Position numbers and translations under genes: made by a program
Assembly (NCBI GenBank): GCA_937910835.1
Contig: CALEMG010000250.1
Span: 1 to 8,763, forward strand
Reading direction: 5' to 3'
From: an uncultured Alphaproteobacteria bacterium
Lineage (GTDB): Bacteria > Pseudomonadota > Alphaproteobacteria > Sneathiellales > Sneathiellaceae
Length of the DNA: 8,763 nucleotides
In this document: positions 1 through 4,939 of the stretch, piece by piece
Layout: each line of letters starts with the position of its first letter
Position numbering within the stretch: the first letter of the stretch is position 1
Notes under the pieces: generated by a model
Told to the model about the DNA's origin: nothing
The model's input: only the letters and a program-made list of their open reading frames with translations
Database searches by the model: none

Positions 1-108
1 GAGCATTGCTGCCCCGGATTCACCGGCTATCAGCTTTTTCAAAGTCGGCCCAACTCCGTTCGCCAGCGGGGTTACTAGCACCAGTCCGGTTACCACCACT
101 CGTCGCAT
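1..108 (-). CDS. fabF: 3-oxoacyl-ACP synthase II (KAS II), 5' end only
   Basis: Only the first 36 codons lie in the window; the rest runs off the left edge. The peptide begins MRRVVVTGLVLVTPLANGV and continues to a GESGA motif, matching the FabF N-terminus (typically RRVVVTGLG-VTPLG--V...W--L-AG-SG). FabF condenses malonyl-ACP with acyl-ACP during cytoplasmic fatty-acid elongation. A TGA two codons upstream makes this ATG the most upstream possible start. The ribosome site is weak: GGGTGA only 3 nt before the ATG. It lies 56 bases after acpP, the usual acpP-fabF order. Three positions normally conserved in the family differ: Val10 for Gly, Ala16 for Gly and Leu23 for Trp. The codons are also rich in A-ending triplets (CGA, GTA, CTA, ATA, GGA), unlike neighbouring genes. 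The active-site Cys-His-His residues are outside the window, so activity cannot be judged. Another KAS-family member is possible. Confidence 0.85.
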   Translation of the reverse strand, partial: MRRVVVTGLVLVTPLANGVGPTLKKLIAGESGAAML

Positions 109-130
109 GCGTCACCCACTGTTTGTTTCA

Positions 131-159
131 GGAAAAGAAGTTCGGGACCCAGGGTCCCG
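131..159 (-). terminator. acpP-fabF intergenic hairpin, possible partial terminator or processing site
   Basis: On the minus strand a perfect palindrome, CGGGACCC-T-GGGTCCCG (143-159), starts 5 bases after the acpP stop. It is followed by the pyrimidine-rich run AACTTCTTTTCC (131-142). The stem is strong; in RNA the loop would open to about 5 nt. The U tract is interrupted, so termination should be incomplete. Inference: it lets acpP mRNA accumulate above fabF mRNA by attenuation or by protecting a 3' end, fitting the high need for ACP. Confidence 0.5.
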
Positions 160-164
160 GCCAG

Positions 165-395
165 TTACGCAGCGTCGATATGCGTGATGGCGTCTTTTAC
201 TGTCAGAATTTTTTCAGCGGCATCATCCGGAATTTCAATACCGAATTCTTCTTCAAACGCCATGACAAGTTCGACCGTATCCAGGCTGTCCGCCCCGAGA
301 TCGTCGATGAAGCTTGCTTCATCTGTTACTTTGCCTTCATCCACTCCGAGATGCTCAACGACGATTTTTTTAACACGCCCTGCGATATCACTCAT
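165..395 (-). CDS. acpP: acyl carrier protein
   Basis: A 76-residue protein of normal AcpP length, small and very acidic. The DSL motif at residues 36-38 (in the context [18 protein letters not shown]) contains Ser37, the attachment site for the 4'-phosphopantetheine arm. The following acidic helix II is the surface that docks with FabD, FabF and FabG. AcpP carries acyl chains as thioesters through cytoplasmic fatty-acid synthesis and supplies them to lipid A and phospholipid synthesis. The start has a clear Shine-Dalgarno AAGGA 7 nt upstream. It lies between fabG and fabF on the same strand. A 181-bp gap with nested inverted repeats precedes it and a strong hairpin follows it, so its expression is probably set separately from fabD-fabG. 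Identification is secure. Confidence 0.98.
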   Translation of the reverse strand: MSDIAGRVKKIVVEHLGVDEGKVTDEASFIDDLGADSLDTVELVMAFEEEFGIEIPDDAAEKILTVKDAITHIDAA

Positions 396-402
396 ATCTG
401 TA

Positions 403-408
403 TCCTTA
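403..408 (-). promoter_or_regulatory. acpP ribosome binding site, overlapped by a mini-ORF stop codon
   Basis: Minus-strand TAAGGA; its AAGGA core is 7 nt before the acpP ATG, ideal spacing. Its first three bases also form the TAA stop of an 11-codon upstream reading frame (406-441), so any ribosome finishing that frame would stop on the acpP binding site. Confidence 0.8.
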
Positions 409-441
409 GAAAATCCGACAGTTCAAAAAGTATGTGCTCAT
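406..441 (-). other. possible 11-codon leader reading frame upstream of acpP
   Basis: Minus-strand ATG at 441-439 reads [11 protein letters not shown] and stops at TAA (408-406), inside the acpP Shine-Dalgarno. An AAGGA stands in front but only 0-1 nt from the ATG, too close for efficient initiation. The frame also crosses the right-hand arm of the outer inverted repeat (435-427). Short frames like this arise easily by chance, so translation is speculative. Confidence 0.15.
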
Positions 442-513
442 TCCTTACCCCCAAGGTGCCAAAAATTCAAGCACCATTGGCGGTCAATTTGGTGCGGCTT
501 CCTAACATACTTT
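427..513 (-). promoter_or_regulatory. acpP leader region with nested and mutually exclusive inverted repeats
   Basis: A perfect 9-bp inverted repeat, AAAGTATGT (513-505) and ACATACTTT (435-427) on the minus strand, encloses three inner arms. Arm 1 is GCACCAAATTG (495-485), arm 2 CCAATGGTGC (480-471) and arm 3 GCACCTTGG (459-451). Arm 2 can pair with arm 1 (6+3 bp, 2-nt bulge, 5-nt loop) or with arm 3 (9 bp, 1-nt bulge, 11-nt loop), but not both. The layout resembles a switching RNA leader, but the same repeats could be protein-binding sites on DNA. No convincing -35/-10 pair is visible here. Weak candidates are TTGACC at 487-482 and TATGTT at 510-505. If transcription starts inside the region, the outer stem cannot form in RNA; if fabG transcripts read through, it can. 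Confidence 0.45.
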
Positions 514-576
514 GATCATCTTGCAAAGAAAACCTCACCATGATTTGTTTTTTATATGGGGGCCATGCCACCGTAT

Positions 577-1314
577 TCAAATCATCGCCATGCCGCCGTT
601 CACATGCAGCGTCTGGCCGGTCATATAAGCCGCCTCATCGGAGGAAAGATAGACCACGGCAGCAGAGATATCGGCAGGGTCACCGAGTTTCCCGGCGGGA
701 ACCGCCGAAAGAAGCGCATCTTTCTGCGCATCGGGAAGCGCATCCGTCATCGCCGTCTCGATAAAGCCGGGGGCCACGCAATTTACCGTGATGCCGCGCG
801 TCGCGACTTCCTGTGCGAGGGACTTCGACATGCCAATCATCCCCGCCTTGGAGGCCGCATAGTTCATCTGGCCCGGATTGCCCGTTACCCCGACGATGGA
901 GGTAATGCCGATGATCCGCCCGAAGCGCCGCTTCATCATGCCGCGCAGGGCATTGCGCGACAGCTTGAACGCAGCCTTGAGGTTGACATCCATGACGAGA
1001 TCCCAGTCCTCATCCTTCATCCGCATGGCGAGACCGTCACGGGTGAGACCGGCGTTGTTGACCAGGATATCGACCTGACCCATCGCCTCTTCGGCCTGCT
1101 TGATCAGGTTATCGACCGCCGCGTCGTCGGAAAGATTGCAGGGCAGTACATGGACGCGGTCTTTAAGCTCGCTCGCTACGACATTCAACGCATCCTCCCG
1201 CGTGCCCGAAAGCGCCACCGTTGCGCCCTGCTTATGCAGGTCCCGCGCAATCGCCGCCCCGAGGCCGCCGGACGCGCCGGTCACCAGCGCGCATTTTCCT
1301 GTAAGGTCAAACAT
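577..1314 (-). CDS. fabG: 3-oxoacyl-ACP reductase
   Basis: A 245-residue short-chain dehydrogenase/reductase of normal FabG length. It reduces 3-oxoacyl-ACP to (R)-3-hydroxyacyl-ACP with NADPH in the cytoplasm. Visible motifs: the nucleotide-binding TGASGGLG at 12-19, NNAG at 86-89, and the full catalytic tetrad Asn111, Ser139, Tyr152 and Lys156 (YAASK). The PGFI segment and the C-terminal NGGMAMI fit FabG rather than a general SDR. Its place directly after fabD and before acpP is decisive. The ATG has GGGAG 10 nt upstream. The gap from fabD is 22 bases, so the two are probably cotranscribed. No terminator is visible after its stop, so some transcripts may read into acpP. Confidence 0.97.
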   Translation of the reverse strand: MFDLTGKCALVTGASGGLGAAIARDLHKQGATVALSGTREDALNVVASELKDRVHVLPCNLSDDAAVDNLIKQAEEAMGQVDILVNNAGLTRDGLAMRMKDEDWDLVMDVNLKAAFKLSRNALRGMMKRRFGRIIGITSIVGVTGNPGQMNYAASKAGMIGMSKSLAQEVATRGITVNCVAPGFIETAMTDALPDAQKDALLSAVPAGKLGDPADISAAVVYLSSDEAAYMTGQTLHVNGGMAMI

Positions 1315-1336
1315 TCTTTATTTACTCCCACGTCCC

Positions 1337-2290
1337 TTAAAGTTTCGCCAAAAAGGCGTCGATATCAGCCGGTGTCCCGACGGCCGAGCCGGTCATCTCG
1401 CGATTGATCCGACGGACCATGCCGGTCAGGATCTTGCCCGCGCCAAGCTCCACCAGTTCGGCAACCCCCTGCTCGCCCATATAAAGGACGCTCTCACGCC
1501 AGCGCACACGGCCCGTCACCTGCTCCACCAGCAGGCGGCGGATCGTATCGGGATCGCTCACCTCGCTCGCTGTCACATTGGCGACCAGCGGCACGCGCGG
1601 CGGCACGATTACAACGTCTTTCAGCCGTTCCGCCATCTCATCGGCGGCCGGCTGCATCAGCGGGCAATGGAACGGCGCGCTCACGGGAAGCAGCATCGCC
1701 TTCTTCGCCCCCTTCTCTTTTGCGATCTCGATGGCGACCTCTACCGCGCCCTTATGACCGGAGAGAACCACCTGCCCGTCCGCATTATCATTGGCGGCGG
1801 CGACGACTTCACCGGTCGCGGCCTTTTCGCGGGCTTCCGCGACGACTTCCTCGACCGGCTCGATATTAAGCCCCAGAAGAGCGGCCATCGCGCCCACGCC
1901 AACCGGCACCGCCTGCTGCATCGCCTGCCCGCGCGCCTTCAGCAATCGCGCGGTATCGGAAAGATTCAGCGCACCTGCTGCCGTCAGGGCGGAATATTCA
2001 CCGAGGGAATGCCCGCCCACATATTTGACGGTTTTCGCAAAATCCATATTGCCGTCTTTTTCCAGCACGCGAACCACCGCCATGCTGACCGCCATCAGGG
2101 CGGGCTGCGCATTTTCGGTCAGGGTCAGCTCCTCGATCGGACCCTCGAACATCAAGCGGGTGAGATTCTGGCCGAGGGCCTCATCCACCTCTTCAAAGAC
2201 TTCGCGGGCGGCGGCGTGGCTCTGCGCCAACTCCTGCCCCATACCGACGGCCTGGCTGCCCTGGCCGGGAAATACAAATGCACGTGTCAT
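1337..2290 (-). CDS. fabD: malonyl-CoA:ACP transacylase
   Basis: A 317-residue enzyme of normal FabD length that moves malonyl from CoA to the phosphopantetheine of AcpP, committing it to elongation. The N-terminal FVFPGQGSQ (5-13) and the GHSLGEYSAL elbow (93-102) with nucleophile Ser95 are present. So are Arg120, which binds the malonyl carboxylate, and His208 in SAPFHC, the catalytic partner. It is the first gene of the leftward fab cluster. A sigma70-like promoter with a perfect TTGACA lies upstream, 2329-2356. The Shine-Dalgarno is poor: only GGA within the TTGGACC run before the ATG. The start chosen gives the family-standard beginning MTRAFVFPGQG. Confidence 0.97.
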   Translation of the reverse strand: MTRAFVFPGQGSQAVGMGQELAQSHAAAREVFEEVDEALGQNLTRLMFEGPIEELTLTENAQPALMAVSMAVVRVLEKDGNMDFAKTVKYVGGHSLGEYSALTAAGALNLSDTARLLKARGQAMQQAVPVGVGAMAALLGLNIEPVEEVVAEAREKAATGEVVAAANDNADGQVVLSGHKGAVEVAIEIAKEKGAKKAMLLPVSAPFHCPLMQPAADEMAERLKDVVIVPPRVPLVANVTASEVSDPDTIRRLLVEQVTGRVRWRESVLYMGEQGVAELVELGAGKILTGMVRRINREMTGSAVGTPADIDAFLAKL

Positions 2291-2328
2291 GGTTTTTCGG
2301 GTCCAATTCTGATCAAGTTACTCTCACA

Positions 2329-2356
2329 GTCATATTGCAGCAAAAATTCCTGTCAA
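2329..2356 (-). promoter_or_regulatory. candidate sigma70-type promoter for fabD
   Basis: On the minus strand, -35 TTGACA (2356-2351, perfect consensus), a 16-bp spacer, and -10 TATGAC (2334-2329, 4 of 6). The ATG of fabD follows at 2290, giving a leader of roughly 30 nt. It probably drives fabD-fabG and, by read-through, acpP-fabF. Confidence 0.6.
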
Positions 2357-2362
2357 GCCTAC

Positions 2363-2390
2363 TTGCATATAGTGGTAAAATCTGTATAGT
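2363..2390 (+). promoter_or_regulatory. candidate promoter for the rpsF operon
   Basis: The -10 TATAGT (2385-2390) matches 5 of 6 consensus bases. The best-placed -35 is TTGCAT (2363-2368), matching only TTG, with a 16-bp spacer. The predicted start near 2396-2398 gives a leader of about 90 nt. Its -35 is only 6 bp from the -35 of the divergent fabD promoter. Confidence 0.5.
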
Positions 2391-2410
2391 CCGCCGCCTC
2401 AATACTCCTT

Positions 2411-2453
2411 GCCGACGGAGGTCGGCTAAGTCTGATCGGTTACATGTTGTAAC
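2411..2453 (+). promoter_or_regulatory. rpsF leader hairpins, candidate S6:S18 autoregulatory element
   Basis: Two hairpins sit in the rpsF leader: GCCGAC-GGAG-GTCGGC (2411-2426) and GTTACA-TGT-TGTAAC (2439-2453). An alternative fold pairs GCCGCCTC (2393-2400) with GAGG-T-CGGC (2418-2426) and would exclude the first hairpin. Its left arm, however, overlaps the predicted transcription start, so it may not be fully transcribed. In many bacteria the S6:S18 complex is known to bind an RNA element in the rpsF leader; assigning that role here is inference from position and structure. Confidence 0.35.
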
Positions 2454-2487
2454 TCCAGACACTAAAGAGCCATAAGGAGCTTTATAT

Positions 2488-2922
2488 ATGCCTCTCTATG
2501 AGACAGTTATTATTGCGCGTCAGGACATCTCCACCCAGCAGGTGGAAACACTGACCGAATATATGTCCAGCTTTATCACCGATGGTGGCGGATCCGTCGC
2601 AAAGGTTGAAAACTGGTTCATTCGCAATCTTGCTTACAAAATCAAGAAAAACCGTAAGGGCCATTACGTTCTCCTCAATCTCGACACACCGGTCGACGCC
2701 ATGAGGGAAATGGAACGCAACCTGCGTCTCAATGAAGACGTGCTGCGCCACATGACCATCAAGGTCGAAGAGCTGGAAGAAGGCGACAGCGTGATGCTGC
2801 AGAGCCGCAGTGCCCGTCCGGATCGTCGTCGTGATTCCGATGATGATGGCTACTATGCGCCCGCCGCAAAAGCCGACGAAGAGGATACTGCCGAAACCAA
2901 AACTGACGAAGGGGAAGAATAA
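2488..2922 (+). CDS. rpsF: 30S ribosomal protein S6
   Basis: A 144-residue S6. Residues 1-95 carry the family fold: an N-terminal [13 protein letters not shown] strand, [23 protein letters not shown] in the middle, and RHMTIKVE near the end. S6 binds the central domain of 16S rRNA as a heterodimer with S18, whose gene follows. From about residue 98 there is a low-complexity charged tail: first basic (ARPDRRRD), then strongly acidic, ending DEGEE. Similar tails occur in alphaproteobacterial S6 proteins and are probably disordered. The Shine-Dalgarno AAGGAG is 8 nt before the ATG. The stop overlaps the rpsR start by one base (TAATG), indicating translational coupling. It is the first gene of the rightward operon. 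Confidence 0.98.
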   Translation: MPLYETVIIARQDISTQQVETLTEYMSSFITDGGGSVAKVENWFIRNLAYKIKKNRKGHYVLLNLDTPVDAMREMERNLRLNEDVLRHMTIKVEELEEGDSVMLQSRSARPDRRRDSDDDGYYAPAAKADEEDTAETKTDEGEE

Positions 2923-3158
2923 TGGCTGACGCACAACGCCGCCCGTTTTTCCGCCGCCGCAAAACCTGCCCGTTCACGGGAGACGGTGCGCCGAAGATCG
3001 ACTATAAAGATGTCAAACTTCTGCAGCGCTATGTATCTGAGCGCGGGAAAATCATGCCAAGCCGGATCACCGCCGTTTCCGCGAAGAAACAGCGCGAACT
3101 GGCGACCGCGATCAAACGGGCAAGAAATCTTGCGCTATTGCCGTTTCTGGTAAAATAG
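2922..3158 (+). CDS. rpsR: 30S ribosomal protein S18
   Basis: A 78-residue S18 of standard length. It has the basic N-terminus [13 protein letters not shown], the [18 protein letters not shown] core and the C-terminal [11 protein letters not shown] signature. It binds 16S rRNA next to S6 in the platform of the small subunit. The ATG shares one base with the rpsF stop, and GGGGAAG at the end of rpsF acts as its ribosome site. The single cysteine (Cys16) is not enough for the four-cysteine zinc site seen in some S18 variants, so this is the zinc-independent type. Confidence 0.98.
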   Translation: MADAQRRPFFRRRKTCPFTGDGAPKIDYKDVKLLQRYVSERGKIMPSRITAVSAKKQRELATAIKRARNLALLPFLVK

Positions 3159-3166
3159 AAAGCCGG

Positions 3167-3188
3167 GGGCGGCGCGGTTTGCCGGCCC
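3167..3188 (+). repeat. GC-rich hairpin between rpsR and the DUF2232 gene
   Basis: GGGC-GGC pairs with GCC-G-GCCC: 7 bp with a bulged G at 3184 and loop GCGGTTT. No T run follows, so it is not an intrinsic terminator. It starts 9 bases after the rpsR stop and could protect the upstream rpsF-rpsR message or limit ribosome access to the next gene. Chance formation in GC-rich DNA cannot be excluded. Confidence 0.3.
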
Positions 3189-3201
3189 TGGATTATAGAC
3201 A

Positions 3202-4155
3202 ATGGTCAAGGAACTGGTAGTTGCCGTCGCGCTCGGCGTTCTGAACACGGCGCTCGTCATGCTTTCCATCGTTGGGAATGCGGGCGGTACCACGGTAGGG
3301 ACGGCGCTACAGACCCTGATCTTTTGGATATTGTCACTGGTCCCGCTGTTTGTGTCCGGGCTGGGATTTGGGGTGCGAAGCGCCGTTATCTCCGTCCTCA
3401 CCAGTGTGGTGGTCGCCGCATTTGCGATCAACATGGACTTCGCGCTTGCCTATGCAGTGATTTCCGGGCTTCCGGGGATCTTTCTGGTCCGGCAGGCGCT
3501 GCTCTGGCAGGAGAGTGACGGCGTAAAATACTGGTACCCCGCCGACTATCTGTTGATGTGGTGGGCGGGTATCTGCATCGGACTGACGTTGCTGGCCATG
3601 GGCCTGCTCCAATGGGACGATGCGCTGCGGCAGGCGCTGGTCGACGGGTTCGACCAGATGCTGGTGCAGATGACGGAAATACAGGGTGTCGCCCCGGCAC
3701 TGACCGGCGTTGAATTTGTGGCGATGTTGCCGCAGTTTATGGGCCCGATGTGGGGAATGTTTATTCTGTTGAGCGGGTGTTTGGCCCAAGGGCTGCTGGT
3801 CCGCTTCAACAGGAACCTCCGGCCGACACCGGAACTGACGAAGATGGCGCTGCCCAACTGGTTGGCGCTGGCTTTCATCGGAGCGACGGTAGTAAGCGTC
3901 CTGCTGGATGCGACCGTCCCGCTGCTGGGGGCTGTAGTGATCACGCTGGAGATACTGTTCTTCCTGCAGGGAATGGCGGTTATCCATGTGGTGTCGCATA
4001 GGTGGAACGGCCGCCCGTTTATTCTGGGCGCAATCTATGTGGCGACGGTTATGATGTTATGGCTGGTCCTGATAATCGCGATATTGGGGCTGATGGAAAA
4101 TTGGGTCGGGTTCAGGCGCCGCTTTGCGCCCGCCCCCCGCCAGGAGGAAGACTGA
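3202..4155 (+). CDS. DUF2232-type (YybS-like) polytopic membrane protein, function unknown
   Basis: A 317-residue, very hydrophobic protein with about nine predicted helices (near 5-25, 34-56, 58-78, 80-99, 117-136, 172-200, 219-236, 238-264 and 271-298) and a basic-then-acidic cytoplasmic-looking tail ([14 protein letters not shown]). Helices 5 and 6 are separated by a roughly 35-residue polar stretch. The motifs [37 protein letters not shown] and [12 protein letters not shown] are what I recall of the alphaproteobacterial DUF2232 family; the related Bacillus yybS also sits near rplI and the dnaB-type helicase gene. No catalytic motif is evident and the family has no firm function. A TAG two codons upstream makes this ATG the most upstream start, yet no good Shine-Dalgarno precedes it, so expression is probably low. 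Its TGA overlaps the rplI ATG. Confidence 0.8.
   Translation: MVKELVVAVALGVLNTALVMLSIVGNAGGTTVGTALQTLIFWILSLVPLFVSGLGFGVRSAVISVLTSVVVAAFAINMDFALAYAVISGLPGIFLVRQALLWQESDGVKYWYPADYLLMWWAGICIGLTLLAMGLLQWDDALRQALVDGFDQMLVQMTEIQGVAPALTGVEFVAMLPQFMGPMWGMFILLSGCLAQGLLVRFNRNLRPTPELTKMALPNWLALAFIGATVVSVLLDATVPLLGAVVITLEILFFLQGMAVIHVVSHRWNGRPFILGAIYVATVMMLWLVLIIAILGLMENWVGFRRRFAPAPRQEED
4142..4147 (+). promoter_or_regulatory. rplI ribosome binding site
   Basis: AGGAGG, a perfect Shine-Dalgarno, lies 7 nt before the ATG at 4155 and inside the 3' end of the DUF2232 gene. It settles the rplI start at 4155 over a longer in-frame extension beginning at 4002. Confidence 0.85.
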
Positions 4156-4787
4156 TGGAAGTAGTATTACTGGAAAGAGTTGAGAAACTCGGTCAAATGG
4201 GTGACGTCGTTTCGGTCAAGAACGGCTATGCCCGCAATTACCTGTTGCCGCAGAAAAAGGCGCTCCGGGCGAGCAAGGAAAATCTCTCGGTTTTCGAAGC
4301 CCAGCGGGCTCAGCTCGAAGCAGAAAACCTGAAACGCCGTGAAGAAGCGGAAAAAGTCGGTGAGAAGCTCGACGGCGAGGCCGTTGTCCTGATCCGTGCG
4401 GCTTCCGAATCCCAGCAGCTTTACGGCTCTGTCAGCACGCAGGATATCGCCAAGGCGGTTACCGAAGCCGGCTTGACCGTAAACCGCAAGCAGATCGAGC
4501 TGGATATGGTCCTGAAAACACTCGGCCTGCATGACATCAAGGTGCGCCTGCATCCGGAAGTCGCTGTCTCGGTCACGGTCAACATTGCCCGTTCACACGA
4601 GGAAGCGGAAATTCAGGCACGCGGCGAATCTGTTGAGGAAGCTGCCGAAGCCAAGCTCGATGGCCGCGACGAAGCCGTCGTCAATGTCTTTGAATCCACC
4701 GCCGATGTGGATGTTGAGGAACTTGAGCAGGTTGCCGCCGGTGTTGATGTTGATGCCGAGACGGAAGAAACCAAGGACGACGCGTAA
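4155..4787 (+). CDS. rplI: 50S ribosomal protein L9
   Basis: A 210-residue L9 that binds 23S rRNA near the L1 stalk and limits frameshifting. The N-domain [19 protein letters not shown] and the family signature through [15 protein letters not shown] (about 13-36) are clear. A long charged linker helix (about 45-75) and the C-domain, including [12 protein letters not shown] and [12 protein letters not shown], follow. Beyond residue 150 it adds about 60 very acidic residues ending TEETKDDA, longer than the roughly 150-residue L9 of many bacteria. Such tails occur in alphaproteobacterial L9. The ATG overlaps the DUF2232 stop (TGATG). It is the last gene before a strong terminator, so the rpsF operon ends here. 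Confidence 0.97.
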   Translation: MEVVLLERVEKLGQMGDVVSVKNGYARNYLLPQKKALRASKENLSVFEAQRAQLEAENLKRREEAEKVGEKLDGEAVVLIRAASESQQLYGSVSTQDIAKAVTEAGLTVNRKQIELDMVLKTLGLHDIKVRLHPEVAVSVTVNIARSHEEAEIQARGESVEEAAEAKLDGRDEAVVNVFESTADVDVEELEQVAAGVDVDAETEETKDDA

Positions 4788-4812
4788 GCCGCCTCCCCTT
4801 TTTACGACACTG

Positions 4813-4844
4813 AAAAAACGGTGCCATTCCGGCGCCGTTTTTTT
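4813..4844 (+). terminator. intrinsic terminator of the rpsF-rpsR-DUF2232-rplI operon
   Basis: ACGGTGCC pairs with GGCGCCGT around the 5-nt loop ATTCC (8 bp with one G-T pair). It is flanked by six As (4813-4818) and seven Ts (4838-4844) that extend the stem and provide the U tract. It begins 26 bases after the rplI stop and separates that operon from dnaB. Confidence 0.92.
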
Positions 4845-4854
4845 ATCCCCAAAG

Positions 4855-4884
4855 TTCACAGGCTGTGAATAATCCTTATCCACA
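4855..4884 (+). promoter_or_regulatory. palindrome and paired DnaA boxes upstream of dnaB
   Basis: TTATCCACA at 4876-4884 is a perfect consensus DnaA box on the plus strand. TGTGAATAA at 4864-4872 reads TTATTCACA on the minus strand, which fits TTATNCACA. The two are inverted and 3 bp apart. The left box overlaps a perfect 15-bp palindrome, TTCACAG-G-CTGTGAA (4855-4869), whose left arm gives a further partial TTCACA core. The cluster is 56-85 bp before the dnaB ATG. Regulation of dnaB by DnaA is an inference from these sites. Confidence 0.6.
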
Positions 4885-4922
4885 GCTTTTTTGAAAACGA
4901 TCTTTCCGCGCGCGTTCGAAAG

Positions 4923-4933
4923 TATGCTAATAT
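4923..4933 (+). promoter_or_regulatory. candidate -10 region of the dnaB promoter
   Basis: Overlapping -10-like hexamers TATGCT (4923-4928) and TAATAT (4928-4933) end 11 and 6 bases before the dnaB ATG. No TTGACA-like hexamer is found at the right distance; TTGAAA at 4891-4896 is about 26 bp away. Transcription from TAATAT would start at or next to the ATG, giving a leaderless message. Confidence 0.4.
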
Positions 4934-4939
4934 CTTCCC

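Noticed and set aside
541..576. A terminator after fabG
   Set aside because: Only a 4-bp ATGG/CCAT stem with a 3-nt loop is present before the A-rich run; too weak to call.
396..576. GANTC (CcrM) methylation sites in the three main control regions
   Set aside because: I found no GANTC in 396-576, 2291-2487 or 4788-4939, so cell-cycle methylation control is not supported by the sequence.
1100..2389. A 429-codon plus-strand open frame opposite fabD and part of fabG
   Set aside because: Its translation is rich in His, Arg and Gln with no recognisable domain, as expected for the antisense of a GC-rich gene. FabD on the other strand has all catalytic motifs.
2278..2475. A 65-codon plus-strand frame across the fabD-rpsF intergenic region
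   Set aside because: It overlaps the promoters of both operons, has no ribosome site and resembles no family I recognise.
4002..4154. A longer N-terminus for L9 beginning at 4002
   Set aside because: The extension overlaps the conserved C-terminal part of the DUF2232 protein, while the ATG at 4155 has a perfect AGGAGG and gives the standard MEVVLLERV start.
4851..4939. The DnaA boxes as a chromosomal replication origin
   Set aside because: Only two good boxes, no clear AT-rich unwinding element and no dnaA, gidA or parAB-type neighbours; a promoter-control role is more economical.
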